DNA of 64,000 bases from Palsa-504 sp963844625 (GCA_963844625.1 CAWJPF010000026.1:248001-312000); one strand, 5' to 3'; numbered from the stretch's first letter, positions 19,584 to 28,336 are shown. The notes: generated by a model not told the origin, from the letters alone. Numbers and translations: made by a program.

Positions 19584-20114
19584 ATGAGCATCGATATCGC
19601 CAACGAGGCGGGCATCGACGTGGACGAGGTGGGGCTAGCCGCGGTTGCCAGGTTCGCGCTCGACCAGCTGCGGATTCACCCGCTGGCCGAGCTCTCGATC
19701 CTGCTGGTGGACGAGCGGACCATGACCGAGTTGCACGAGAGGTGGATGGGCGAACCGGGACCGACCGACGTCCTCGCCTTTCCCATGGACGAGCTCAGGC
19801 CGCCGCGCCTGGGCGGTAACCGCGCGGGCGACCCGCAGCCCGACGGCAACCCCGGGCTGCTCGGCGACGTAGTGCTCTGCCCCCAGGTCGCGGCCGAACA
19901 GGCGGAAAAGGCCGGCCACTCCACTCAGGACGAGCTCGAGCTGCTGTCCGTGCACGGGATCTTGCACCTGCTCGGGTACGACCACGCCGAGCCGGAAGAA
20001 CACGCCGCCATGTTCGGCCTGCAGGATCAGCTGCTGAAGGCCTGGCGGGACACGAAACAGGATACGAAGCAGGACACTAAGCGGGACACGAAAGGCCAGG
20101 AAGGGCCCGGCTGA
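19584..20114 (+). CDS. ybeY: endoribonuclease YbeY
   Basis: Zinc-dependent single-strand RNase for 16S rRNA 3'-end maturation and ribosome quality control. 176 aa from the ATG at 19584. The metal site is H-G-I-L-H-L-L-G-Y-D-H (about 133-143), preceded by G-P-T-D-V-L-A-F-P. The C-terminus carries an unusual charged tail of four D-T-K-x units encoded by 12-bp tandem repeats (20049-20096). It follows phoH by 7 nt and overlaps the next gene by one base (ATGA). Confidence 0.95.
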   Translation: MSIDIANEAGIDVDEVGLAAVARFALDQLRIHPLAELSILLVDERTMTELHERWMGEPGPTDVLAFPMDELRPPRLGGNRAGDPQPDGNPGLLGDVVLCPQVAAEQAEKAGHSTQDELELLSVHGILHLLGYDHAEPEEHAAMFGLQDQLLKAWRDTKQDTKQDTKRDTKGQEGPG

Positions 20115-21442
20115 TGACCCCCCCAGCCTGGCTGCTGGTGGCGGCGGCCGTGCTCGCCCTCGCGGCCGGCTGGTGTGCGCGCGGCGAGGCCGCGCTGACG
20201 CTGCTGTCCGCCACCGGTGCCGCGGAGCGCCCTGATCCTAAACACGCAGATCAGCCCCGCACAGCTGGCCGCCAACGGCCGGCTGGCGAGGGCCCGCTGC
20301 GGACCGTGGTGGCTGACCTGCCCCGTTACCTGAGCGTGCTGCTGGCGATCCGCGTCGTCTGCGAGGTTTTCGCCGCGGTTCTCGTCACGGCGGCCTTCGT
20401 CAGCTGGTTCGGCGATGACTGGCGGGCCGTCTTTTCCGCGCTGGCGGTGGCGATCGCGCTGCGGTACGCGCTGACCGGCGTGCGCCCGCAGGCCAGCGCG
20501 ACCGGCCCGCGGGTGGACCGGACGGCCGAGCGCGCCGCCGCCTTCCTGTACCCGCTGACCCGGGCGCTCGGCCCGCTGCCCCGGCTGCTCGTCGCGGTGG
20601 GCAACGTCCTGCCGCCCGGCCGCCGTAAGGCGCCGCCGGATCCGGACGGCCCGGAAGCCCGATCCGAGCTGCGCGGACTCGTCGACTACCTGGGGCGCAG
20701 GACCGGCATCGAGCCGGGCGAACGCGAGATGGTCCGCTCGGTCTTTGAGCTGGGCGACACCATCGTCAGGGAAGTCATGGTGCCCCGCACCGACATGGTG
20801 TTCATCGAGAGCGACCGGACCGTTGAGCAGGCCCTGTCACTGGCCTTGCGCAGCGGCTTCTCCCGGATACCTGTGGTCGGCGAGAACGAGGACGACGTCG
20901 TCGGCATCGCCTACCTGAAGGACATCGTGAAGTGGAGCCATGAGCATCCGGGCGCTGACGCCACCGAGAAGGTGGCCACGGTGATGCGCGCGGCCCTCTA
21001 CGTCCCCGACAGCAAGCCCGTCAACGAACTGCTGCGCCAGATGCAGGCTCAGCGCACCCACGTGGCCATCGTGATCGACGAGTACGGCGGGACCGCCGGG
21101 CTCGTCACTATCGAGGACATCCTCGAGGAGATCGTCGGCGAGATCACCGACGAGTACGACAACGAGCGGCCGCCGGTGGAATGGCTCTCCGACGGCTCGG
21201 CCCGGGTGACGGCCCGGCTTTCCGTGACCGAGCTCGAGGAGGCGTTCGGGGTCCGGGTCGACGACGAGGACGTGGAGACGGTCGCCGGGCTGCTGGCCCA
21301 CCAGCTCGGCCGGGTGCCGATCGCGGGTTCGACCGCGACCGTCCGCGGTCTTCGGCTCACCGCGGAGAACCTGGCCGGCCGCCGCAATAAGATCGGGACG
21401 GTGCTGGTGGAACGCGAACCGGACGACGACACCGAATCCTGA
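20114..21442 (+). CDS. CBS-domain CorC/HlyC family membrane protein
   Basis: 442 aa. The N-terminal region has hydrophobic helices (about 4-22, 80-105, 108-128) in a reduced DUF21-like transmembrane part. Two CBS domains follow, with M-V-P-R-T-D-M-V-F-I (about 222) and F-S-R-I-P-V-V-G-E-N-E-D-D-V-V-G. A C-terminal CorC_HlyC domain (about 345-430) begins A-R-V-T-A-R-L-S-V-T-E-L. Family members are proposed magnesium/cobalt transporters or regulators. The ATG overlaps the ybeY stop, and the phoH-ybeY-corC-era order is conserved in actinobacteria. Confidence 0.88.
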   Translation: MTPPAWLLVAAAVLALAAGWCARGEAALTLLSATGAAERPDPKHADQPRTAGRQRPAGEGPLRTVVADLPRYLSVLLAIRVVCEVFAAVLVTAAFVSWFGDDWRAVFSALAVAIALRYALTGVRPQASATGPRVDRTAERAAAFLYPLTRALGPLPRLLVAVGNVLPPGRRKAPPDPDGPEARSELRGLVDYLGRRTGIEPGEREMVRSVFELGDTIVREVMVPRTDMVFIESDRTVEQALSLALRSGFSRIPVVGENEDDVVGIAYLKDIVKWSHEHPGADATEKVATVMRAALYVPDSKPVNELLRQMQAQRTHVAIVIDEYGGTAGLVTIEDILEEIVGEITDEYDNERPPVEWLSDGSARVTARLSVTELEEAFGVRVDDEDVETVAGLLAHQLGRVPIAGSTATVRGLRLTAENLAGRRNKIGTVLVEREPDDDTES

Positions 21443-21500
21443 TCACTCAGCCAGCCGCGTGCCTTCCGGCCCCCTCGCTCCCACCCGTAGAATCAGCGGG

Positions 21501-21842
21501 GTGAGCGACGTGACTCCTGACGCGGAGGATCTCAAGATCATCACCCTGGCCCGGTCCAGCCGGGCGAGGGTGGCGGCGTCCGAGGGTGCGGCGGTCCGGG
21601 ACGAGACCGGCCGGACCTACACCGCCGCCGCGGTGGCACTGCCCTCGCTGCGGCTGTCCGCGCTGCGCCTGGCGGTAGCGATGGCGGTGTCCAGCGGCGC
21701 GCAGAAACTGGAGGCGGCCGCCCTGGTCAGCGACGCCGACCTGGACCCGGGCGACCTCGCCGTGGTCCGTGATCTCGGCCCGGACGCAACGGTCTTTCAC
21801 GCCGCCCCCGACGGCACCATCCGCACCACCCTGACCCCGTAA
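21501..21842 (+). CDS. cytidine deaminase-like protein lacking the zinc site
   Basis: 113 aa from the GTG at 21501. It resembles the cytidine-deaminase-like protein encoded between the CorC-type gene and era in many actinobacteria (L-A-R-S-S-R-A-R-V-A-A-S-E-G-A-A-V-R-D-E-T-G-R; L-R-L-A-V-A-M-A-V-S-S-G-A). The HAE and PCxxC zinc-binding motifs of true cytidine deaminases are absent; there is no cysteine at all. It is probably a non-catalytic member, and deaminase activity should not be assumed. Confidence 0.7.
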   Translation: MSDVTPDAEDLKIITLARSSRARVAASEGAAVRDETGRTYTAAAVALPSLRLSALRLAVAMAVSSGAQKLEAAALVSDADLDPGDLAVVRDLGPDATVFHAAPDGTIRTTLTP

Positions 21843-21846
21843 ACCC

Positions 21847-22338
21847 CTAGCCCCGCCACGGCAGGCGCACCGGCGATGCTGGCACCCCGTTCCTGACTAG
21901 CTCGTCCACCAGCCCGCTCAGCCCGGCCGGGGCAATCACTTCGGCGCTGTCCCGCATGTCACTGACCGTCCACCACCGGTGCCCGGTGATAATCGATCGC
22001 TCCAGCGGCTCCTGCCTGCTGCTGTCGAAGGCCGCCGCCGCCACCCGGACCAGGAAAAACGCGTCGGCCCCGAAGAACCGCCGCCCGCTGCTGCCGGTCC
22101 AGAGCCCGGCGCAGGTCGCCAGCACCGGCCCGAGGTCGGCTTCGGCCCTGACGTGCCCGGTTTCCTCGGCCAGTTCCCTGACCGCCGCGCCCGTCAGGGT
22201 TTCCCCGCGGTGCACCCCGCCGCCTGGCGTGAACCAGAACCGCCCCCTCGGCTCCTGCGCGCTGAACAGCAGGATCCGCCCGCCCGGCTCGAGTACGATC
22301 AGCCGGGCGGTCGGCCGGAACGTCAGGGACGCGGACAT
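21847..22338 (-). CDS. NUDIX hydrolase
   Basis: 163 aa from the ATG at 22338. It contains a complete Nudix box, G-G-V-H-R-G-E-T-L-T-G-A-A-V-R-E-L-A-E-E plus T-G (about residues 55-77), preceded by F-W-F-T-P-G-G. It therefore hydrolyses a nucleoside diphosphate linked to another group, but the substrate is not predictable. Convergent with the deaminase-like gene, with 4 nt between stops, and divergent from era. Confidence 0.9.
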   Translation of the reverse strand: MSASLTFRPTARLIVLEPGGRILLFSAQEPRGRFWFTPGGGVHRGETLTGAAVRELAEETGHVRAEADLGPVLATCAGLWTGSSGRRFFGADAFFLVRVAAAAFDSSRQEPLERSIITGHRWWTVSDMRDSAEVIAPAGLSGLVDELVRNGVPASPVRLPWRG

Positions 22339-22393
22339 AGCCCCGACCGTAGCGCCGTACGGACCCTGCGGCCCGTCACCGCCCCCGTCCTTT

Positions 22394-22412
22394 TCTTTTG
22401 GGCCGAACGGGC
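22394..22412 (+). repeat. dispersed GCCGAACGGGCC motif, copy 3
   Basis: CTTTTGGGCCGAACGGGC at 22395-22412 is identical to 7309-7326. This copy lies between divergent genes (Nudix and era), so it cannot be serving as a terminator for either, and it sits 40-56 nt before the era start. Confidence 0.6.
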
Positions 22413-22451
22413 ATTGGCACTTCTCCCCGGAACATGCGCGAGTATTAAGGG

Positions 22452-23363
22452 GTGAACCAGCCACCGGCCGCCTTCCGCTCGGGTTTCGCCTCGCTCGTGG
22501 GCCGCCCGAACGTCGGGAAGTCGACCCTTACGAACGCGCTCGTCGGCGCCAAGGTCGCGATCACCAGCGACCGGCCGCAGACCACCAGGCGGGTGATCCG
22601 CGGCATCGTGCACCGCCCGGACGCGCAGCTGATCGTGGTCGACACTCCCGGCCTGCACAAGCCGCGCACGCTGCTCGGCGAGCACCTGGACAGCCTGGTC
22701 CGCTCCACGCTGGCCGAGGTCGACGTGATCGGGTTCTGCATCCCGGCCGGTGATCCGGTCGGCCCCGGTGACCGGTTCCTGGCCCGGGAACTCGAGAACG
22801 TCAAGAAGACGCCGGTCGTGGTCGTCGTGACCAAGACCGACGAGGTGCCCCCCGAGCGGGTCGCGGAGCAGCTGGTGGCGGTCAGCGGCCTCGGCGACTG
22901 GGCCGACGTGGTGCCGGTCTCGGCCGTGGCCGGCTTCCAGCTCGACGTGCTCGCCGACGTGCTCGTCTCCCATCTGCCCGAAGGCATGCCCCTCTACCCG
23001 GACGGCGAGCTGACCGACGAGCCCGAGCTGATCATGGTCGCGGAGCTGATCAGGGAGGCCGCCCTGGACGGCGTACGGGATGAGCTGCCGCACTCGATCG
23101 CCGTCGTGGTCGAGGAGATGGGCCCCCGGCCCGGCCGCGAGGACCTGACCGACGTCCACGCCGAGCTCTACGTAGAGCGGCCGAGCCAGAAGGCCATCGT
23201 GATCGGCACCAAGGGGCAGCGGCTGAAAGAGGTGGGCAGCCAGGCCCGGCACCAGATCGAGGCGTTCCTCGGCACCAGGGTCTACCTCGACCTGCACGTC
23301 AAGATCGCTAAAGACTGGCAGCGCAACCCCAAACAGCTCCGCCGCCTAGGCTTCTACGACTGA
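22452..23363 (+). CDS. era: GTPase Era
   Basis: GTPase required for 30S assembly, binding the 3' end of 16S rRNA. 303 aa from the GTG at 22452. G1 G-R-P-N-V-G-K-S-T, G2 T-S-D-R-P-Q-T-T-R, G3 D-T-P-G-L-H and G4 T-K-T-D are all present. A C-terminal KH domain contains V-I-G-T-K-G-Q-R-L-K-E-V-G. Its place after ybeY and the CorC-type gene is canonical. Confidence 0.97.
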   Translation: MNQPPAAFRSGFASLVGRPNVGKSTLTNALVGAKVAITSDRPQTTRRVIRGIVHRPDAQLIVVDTPGLHKPRTLLGEHLDSLVRSTLAEVDVIGFCIPAGDPVGPGDRFLARELENVKKTPVVVVVTKTDEVPPERVAEQLVAVSGLGDWADVVPVSAVAGFQLDVLADVLVSHLPEGMPLYPDGELTDEPELIMVAELIREAALDGVRDELPHSIAVVVEEMGPRPGREDLTDVHAELYVERPSQKAIVIGTKGQRLKEVGSQARHQIEAFLGTRVYLDLHVKIAKDWQRNPKQLRRLGFYD

Positions 23364-23408
23364 CCCCGGTTCCTTTCCCGCGTCTGGCCGGTCCTCATAG
23401 CGAAAGCA

Positions 23409-23639
23409 GTTATCCTGGGCCCCCGGGGGATCACCGCCACCGTGGTGCACGGCGGCCTGATCGATACCGACATGAACCCGGCCGACGGCCCGGCCGCCGA
23501 CCTCCTGCGGGCCGTCCCGGCGCTGGGCCGCTACGGCCACGTCGACGACATCGCCGCCACCGTCGTCCACCTCGCCGGCCCCGCCGGCCGCTACGTCACC
23601 GGCACCGCCATCACCGTCGACGGCGGCTTCGCCGCCTAA
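23409..23639 (+). pseudogene. C-terminal remnant of a short-chain dehydrogenase/reductase
   Basis: About 76 codons match only the end of a classical SDR: L-G-P-R-G-I-T-A-T-V-V-H-G-G-L-I-D-T-D-M, then G-R-Y-G-H-V-D-D-I-A-A-T-V-V-H-L-A and finally Y-V-T-G-T-A-I-T-V-D-G-G-F. The Rossmann N-terminus and catalytic Tyr-x-x-x-Lys are absent. A GTG at 23442 could start a 65-aa product, but it would be inactive. The sequence joins directly to the tail of era, so a deletion has removed the front. Confidence 0.8.
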
Positions 23640-23650
23640 CCCCGTCCCGC

Positions 23651-23723
23651 CCCCCGAGCCGCCCAGCCCCGTCACGCCCCGAGCCGCCCAGCCCCGTCAC
23701 GCCCCGAGCCGCCCAGCCCCGTC
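23651..23723. repeat. 25-bp tandem repeat, about 2.9 copies
   Basis: GAGCCGCCCAGCCCCGTCAC plus five further bases repeats with a period of 25 (starts at 23656, 23681, 23706). It follows immediately after the SDR remnant. Its G/C-only composition and lack of spacers rule out a CRISPR array. Confidence 0.85.
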
Positions 23724-23991
23724 CGCCGCCGTGTCAGCTCTCCTGGCGCCCCGTGCGCAACGTAAGTCCCAATTCAACCCACCCGCCTCAGCGGGCCGAC
23801 CTGCAACTATCGCCTTGTCCGGGTCACGAGCGCAGACCGAAAAAAGAGGTCTCGGATCTGCATCGGCACGGCGCGCTGAGGCCCGGCGGCGACATGATGG
23901 ATTCACCTGTACCACAAAGGCCAGGGTGCACCGTCTGCGGTGGGGTGCTTACGGGGGCGTGTGCAGGCTGGTCGTCAGAAGGGGACCTACC

Positions 23992-24609
23992 TTGCTGATC
24001 ATCTTCGGCTTGCGCGTGTTCTACCGGACGATCGCGCAGGGCACCTTCCACTGCCGTCGTTGCGGCGGGGACCGGCAGTACCGGCTACGCTCCGGACGCC
24101 GCTGGTTCACCCTGTTCTTCCTCCCGGTTATCCCGCTGAACTCGGTCGGCGAGCATGTCCAGTGCACCACCTGCCGGACCCGTTACGTGACCGACGTGCT
24201 CAGCCAGCCGACGACCGCGCAGATGCAGGCGGCCCTGCCCGCGGGGATGCGGGCCGCGGTATCGGCCATGTTGCGGTCGGGTGATCCGGGCAGCCCGGTG
24301 TCACGGCAGCGGGCGATCGAGGCGGTGATCGGAGCGGGCACGCCAGGCTATGGCGAGGCCATGCTCAACGCCGATCTCACGCAGCCGCTCGAGTCGATCC
24401 GGCCAGCCCTGAACCAGGTGGGCACCCAGCTCACCATTCAGGCCAGGGAATGGTATCTGGCCGAGGTGATTCGGATCGGCATGGCGGACGGCCCGCTGAC
24501 AGAAACCGAGCGGCACGCCGCCCTGGCCATCGGGATCGACCTCGGCATGACCCAGGCACAGGTCATCGGCGTAGTCGCGATGACCGAGCAGTCCGCCGGC
24601 CACGACTAG
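23992..24609 (+). CDS. zinc-ribbon and TerB-like domain protein
   Basis: 205 aa from a TTG at 23992 with AAGGGG upstream; earlier frames look non-coding. The N-terminus is hydrophobic (L-L-I-I-F-G-L-R-V-F-Y-R-T). A zinc ribbon follows, with F-H-C-R-R-C-G-G-D and V-Q-C-T-T-C-R-T-R-Y (about residues 18-64). The C-terminal half (about 100-200) is helical with A-D-G-P-L-T-E-T-E-R-H-A-A-L-A-I, the acidic loop pattern of TerB/DjlA-like tellurite-resistance domains. Likely membrane-associated; function unknown. Confidence 0.75.
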   Translation: MLIIFGLRVFYRTIAQGTFHCRRCGGDRQYRLRSGRRWFTLFFLPVIPLNSVGEHVQCTTCRTRYVTDVLSQPTTAQMQAALPAGMRAAVSAMLRSGDPGSPVSRQRAIEAVIGAGTPGYGEAMLNADLTQPLESIRPALNQVGTQLTIQAREWYLAEVIRIGMADGPLTETERHAALAIGIDLGMTQAQVIGVVAMTEQSAGHD

Positions 24610-25208
24610 TAACGGAACCCGGCGAGCGCCTGTCCCGTAGACCTTGGCGGGCCGGTCCGCCGGGCGCCTGGGCAGCCGCTGGTTCCGGGCCCGCAAGCGC
24701 CTGCCGCGGCACCGGGCTGGTGCCCAGCCCACGCCAGGGGCTGATGGGCGGCCGGGGATCCCGGTGACCCGTTCGCGGCCCCGCAGCCCCGCCCCGCAGC
24801 CCCGCCCCGCAGCCCCGCAGCCCCGCCCCGCCCCGCCTCGGCCCGGCCCGGCCCGGCCCCAGGGCCCGTTCGCGGTCCCTCGGTCCCGGCCGCGGAAAGA
24901 TCGTGGAAAATCCGGCTTGCACGGAAACTTTGGTGCCCGCCAGGGGCCCGCGATCATCCGTACAGGCCGGATCCTCCACGTTAACTGGCGCAGGAGTGCA
25001 GGGGCGCTGGGACGTCAGCGGCGGCAGGAGCCTGACGGGACAGGACGGGCCGGGGTGACACCTAACCGGCTAGGCGGCACCGGCATCACCCGCACCGGAG
25101 CCGTGCTCCACCCGGCACCCGCACCGGAGCCGGGCTCCCACCGGCGTCACCCGCACCCGAACCGGGCTCCACCCGCCCACCCCAAGTCAGTATGAAGCGA
25201 GGCATACC
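24610..25208. other. low-complexity intergenic region with imperfect direct repeats
   Basis: About 600 nt without a convincing gene. 24778-24860 is an array of CCGCAGCCCCGCCC-type units. 24902-24980 is the inverted-repeat element described separately. 25076-25185 holds three imperfect ~33-bp repeats around ACCCGCACCGGAGCCGGGCT. Open frames here have skewed composition and no motifs. Confidence 0.6.
24902..24980 (+). repeat. inverted-repeat element, copy A (~80 bp)
   Basis: Arms CGTGGAAAATCCGGC (24902-24916) and GCCGGATCCTCCACG (24966-24980) are reverse complements with one mismatch. The element and its immediate flank (GGAAAGATC before the left arm) match the reverse complement of 38133-38200, including conserved internal TTGGT-CCC blocks, so the two are copies of one dispersed element. 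No open reading frame is present, consistent with a REP/MITE-like sequence. Confidence 0.75.
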
Positions 25209-26219
25209 TTAGCCGGGCAGAGGCGGCACGTTGACCCGGTACGAGGTGCTGGGCGGCCCGAGGACCGTGTAGCCGAGCGCCTCGTTCACCGCGATCATGT
25301 GCTTGTTGGCCTGGGCGTTCCATGTCACGATCCGTTCCAGCTGCGGCTCCGCGCTGGCGAGCAGATCCAGCATCGCGATCTTCACCAGGAGGCCGAGCCG
25401 GTGTCCGCGGTGCTTCCTGGTCACGGCCGTGATCAGCTGATGACCCCAGCCCGGATCGGCCGGATCCACTGCCATCTCGGTGAGCGCGGCCAGCTCGCCG
25501 CTGGCGTCATGCCGGCCCGCGATGGAGTAGTGGCGCATTCCGAACCGCCTCCGGAGCCCATTGACGCTCCGGCGTACCCGCTGGGCGTCCCACGCCTCCG
25601 GTGTGACCCCCGGGCTGTGCGGAGCGTCGTTGAGGGCGGTGTAGAGCGCCGCCGCCTGCTCAATGAATTCGTCAGGCACCAGCCCGGTCCATGACACCAG
25701 CGAGTAGCCGGCCGCGGCCCGCTCGGCCGGCTCGTGCAGGCGGGCGAGCGTGCCCTCGGCTAGCTGGCCGGGCTCCAGTACGCGCTTGATCTCTACCAGT
25801 CCGGGTTCCGCTCCCGCGGAACGGGCGAACGCCTCGCCGGGCGAGCCGTAAGGTGCGCCGCCGGCGAGCACCGAACGCCCGTGTGCCGCCGTGCGGGCCG
25901 CCGCGTGCCGCAGCAGGGCACGGCCGATCCCGTGCCGTCTGGCCGAAGGGTGCACGACGAGATTCAGGCGCGCGCGGTCGAGGTTTTCCCTGTCCGGCAG
26001 CTCAAGCCGATACCAGCCCGCGACCCGGCGCTGGGCCGGGACGACCCACACCTCTCTGGGGTCGCCGCCCCAACCGAGGGTCATCCAGTCGCGGAACGCG
26101 CGGTCACCCAGCCAGGGTCCCTCTGGGGTGTCGATCCGGTCGGCCGCCAGGTTCACCTCGTGACACGCACGTATTTTCTCCGTGTCCGCCAAGTCGGCTT
26201 GCTCGATACGCATCCTCAC
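25209..26219 (-). CDS. GNAT N-acetyltransferase with two acetyltransferase-like domains
   Basis: About 336 aa from the GTG at 26219 (an ATG two codons later is an alternative). The first GNAT domain carries the acetyl-CoA motif V-H-P-S-A-R-R-H-G-I-G-R-A-L-L-R-H-A (about residues 90-107). The second, more divergent domain has M-A-V-D-P-A-D-P-G-W-G-H-Q-L-I-T-A-V and ends N-E-A-L-G-Y-T-V. Tandem GNATs of this build are common in actinomycetes; the substrate is unknown. The frame stays open upstream to 26555, but that part consists of tandem repeats and is unlikely to be coding. Confidence 0.82.
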   Translation of the reverse strand: MRMRIEQADLADTEKIRACHEVNLAADRIDTPEGPWLGDRAFRDWMTLGWGGDPREVWVVPAQRRVAGWYRLELPDRENLDRARLNLVVHPSARRHGIGRALLRHAAARTAAHGRSVLAGGAPYGSPGEAFARSAGAEPGLVEIKRVLEPGQLAEGTLARLHEPAERAAAGYSLVSWTGLVPDEFIEQAAALYTALNDAPHSPGVTPEAWDAQRVRRSVNGLRRRFGMRHYSIAGRHDASGELAALTEMAVDPADPGWGHQLITAVTRKHRGHRLGLLVKIAMLDLLASAEPQLERIVTWNAQANKHMIAVNEALGYTVLGPPSTSYRVNVPPLPG

Positions 26220-26407
26220 AGCCAACCCCGGCCGTCCCGCATGCGCCACCCAATATTCCGCGCCGCCTGGGTGCCGGTTTCCGGTCGGCTCGTCTGGCTG
26301 GTAAAGTAGCCAGCGATGTTGCGCGAGCTGCTCCTCCTTAGCGGCCGCGGCGGGGGCCGATAGGCCGGCTCCCTCGTCGCGGGGTGTTGGCGTGTCCGCT
26401 GGCCATC

Positions 26408-26506
26408 GAACCTGGCCAGCGTCGATCCGGTTGACCCTGATCTGGCTAGCACCGATCTGGCTAGCACCGATCTGGTTAGCGCCCGATCTGGTTAGCACTG
26501 ACCTGG
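26408..26506. repeat. 15-16-bp tandem repeat upstream of leuA, about six units
   Basis: Units based on GATCTGGCTAGCACC start near 26408, 26424, 26439, 26454, 26469 and 26485. The middle pair is identical and the outer ones diverged. The block ends about 35 nt before the leuA ATG, between the divergent GNAT gene and leuA. Candidate roles are repeated operator sites or neutral slippage; no leader peptide with a start codon is in frame. Confidence 0.75.
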
Positions 26507-26540
26507 CCACCGCCCACCAGTTACGAGGAAGTAACCGATA

Positions 26541-28274
26541 ATGCAGCAGGACCACGCGTTCAATCGCGTCTCACCCGTACAACAGCAGCCGAGTGGCATG
26601 CCGTGCCATCGCTATACCCCGTTCCAGGCGATCGAGCTGCCGGACCGTACCTGGCCCGCTAAGACCATCACGAAGGCGCCGCGCTGGCTATCTACCGACC
26701 TGCGGGATGGTAACCAGGCGCTGATCGACCCGATGAGCCCGGCTCGCAAGCACAAGATGTTCGAATTGCTGGTGCGGATGGGCTACAAGGAAATCGAGGT
26801 CGGGTTCCCGTCCGCGAGCCAGGCCGACTTCGATTTCGTGCGCGAGCTGATCGAGGGCCGCCACATCCCTGATGATGTCCGGATTTCGGTGCTCACCCAG
26901 GCCCGGGAGGACCTGATCGAGCGCTCGGTTCAGTCGCTCGTCGGCGCGCGGCTGGCCACCGTGCACTTGTACAACGCGACCGCCCCGATATTCCGCCGGG
27001 TGGTGTTCCGCATCGATCGCGAGGAATGCAAGGCGCTCGCCGTCGAGGGCACCCGCCACGTCATGAAGTACGCCGGGGAACTCCTGGATGGAACCGACTT
27101 CGGCTACGAGTACTCGCCGGAAATCTTCATGGACACTGAGCTCGACTTCGCCCTGGACGTCTGCGCGGGCGTCATGGATGTCTGGCAGCCCGGACCTGGC
27201 CGGGAAATTATCCTTAACCTGCCGTGCACGGTCGAGCGGTCCACCCCGAACGTCTACGCCGACCAGATCGAGTGGATGAGCCGGAACCTGCCGGACCGCG
27301 ATTACGTGTGCCTGTCCGTGCACACCCACAACGACCGGGGCACCGCCGTCGCCGACGCTGAGCTGGCCGTACTCGCGGGCGCGGACCGGATCGAGGGATG
27401 CCTGTTCGGTAACGGCGAGCGCACAGGCAACGTATGCCTGGTCACCCTGGGGCTGAACCTGTTCACCCAGGGTATCGACCCGATGATCAACTTCGCCGAC
27501 ATAGACGAGATCCGTCGCACGGTCGAATACTGCAACCAGATCCCGGTTCATCCGCGCCACCCCTACGCGGGCGACCTGGTCTATACCGCCTTCTCCGGCT
27601 CCCACCAGGACGCCATCAAGAAGGGCTTCGAGGCGCTGGAGGCCGAAGCGGCCAGCGCGAACATCCCGTTCGCCGAGTACCCGTGGGCCGTACCTTACCT
27701 GGCGATCGACCCGCATGACGTGGGCCGCACGTACGAGGCGGTCATCAGGGTCAACTCGCAGTCGGGCAAGGGCGGCGTCGCCTACGTGATGAAGGCCGAG
27801 CATCAGCTGGACCTTCCGCGCCGCCTGCAGATCGAGTTCTCCCGGGTGATCCAGGGACACACGGACGCCGAGGGAGGCGAGATCTCTCCCGCCCGGATGT
27901 GGGAGATCTTCTCGGCTGAGTACCTCAGCGAGGGGTCGGTGGCGCTGCTGGACCAGCAGACGTCTTCGGTCGTCGAAGGCAAGCATGCCCTCACCGCGGA
28001 GATCGTCGCCGACGGTAGTGTGCGGCAGGTCGAGGGTGTCGGCAACGGCCCCATCTCCGCGTTCTGTGATGCGCTCGCCACCGTCGGCGTGACCGCCCGG
28101 GTGCTCGACTACCACGAGCACGCCCTGACCGAAGGCACCGACGCCCAGGCGGCAGCCTATGTGGAGTGCGAGATCGGCGGTCAGGCCTTCTGGGGCGTCG
28201 GCGTTGACACGAACACGGTCACGGCCTCGATGCGCGCGGTCCTTTCCGCGGTGAACCGCTCCCGCCGCGCCTAA
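26541..28274 (+). CDS. leuA: 2-isopropylmalate synthase
   Basis: First committed step of leucine biosynthesis, condensing acetyl-CoA with 2-ketoisovalerate. 577 aa, the long actinobacterial type. The catalytic TIM barrel begins S-T-D-L-R-D-G-N-Q-A-L (about residues 50-60). Metal ligands are in V-H-T-H-N-D-R-G and G-N-G-E-R-T-G-N. The C-terminal leucine-binding regulatory domain begins around residue 440. GAGGAAG precedes the ATG. Leucine feedback control is expected from the regulatory domain. Confidence 0.96.
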   Translation: MQQDHAFNRVSPVQQQPSGMPCHRYTPFQAIELPDRTWPAKTITKAPRWLSTDLRDGNQALIDPMSPARKHKMFELLVRMGYKEIEVGFPSASQADFDFVRELIEGRHIPDDVRISVLTQAREDLIERSVQSLVGARLATVHLYNATAPIFRRVVFRIDREECKALAVEGTRHVMKYAGELLDGTDFGYEYSPEIFMDTELDFALDVCAGVMDVWQPGPGREIILNLPCTVERSTPNVYADQIEWMSRNLPDRDYVCLSVHTHNDRGTAVADAELAVLAGADRIEGCLFGNGERTGNVCLVTLGLNLFTQGIDPMINFADIDEIRRTVEYCNQIPVHPRHPYAGDLVYTAFSGSHQDAIKKGFEALEAEAASANIPFAEYPWAVPYLAIDPHDVGRTYEAVIRVNSQSGKGGVAYVMKAEHQLDLPRRLQIEFSRVIQGHTDAEGGEISPARMWEIFSAEYLSEGSVALLDQQTSSVVEGKHALTAEIVADGSVRQVEGVGNGPISAFCDALATVGVTARVLDYHEHALTEGTDAQAAAYVECEIGGQAFWGVGVDTNTVTASMRAVLSAVNRSRRA

Positions 28275-28300
28275 GCGAAGGCGGCACACCGAACCCGTTA

Positions 28301-28336
28301 CGGCGGGGTCACGTCACCGCCGACGTGGCCCCGCCG
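28301..28336 (+). terminator. hairpin after leuA
   Basis: CGGCGGGGTCACGTC (28301-28315) and GACGTGGCCCCGCCG (28322-28336) form a 15-bp stem with one G-T pair and a 6-nt loop, 27 nt after the leuA stop. There is no T-run, as is usual for actinobacterial terminators. Confidence 0.75.

Noticed and set aside
26400..26540. Leucine leader peptide for leuA attenuation
   Set aside because: The repeats can be read as D-L-A-S-T units, but no start codon is in frame and leucine codons are not clustered.
26221..26555. N-terminal extension of the GNAT gene to 26555
   Set aside because: The added residues derive from the tandem repeats and lack similarity to acetyltransferases; a GTG with a ribosome site lies at the domain boundary.
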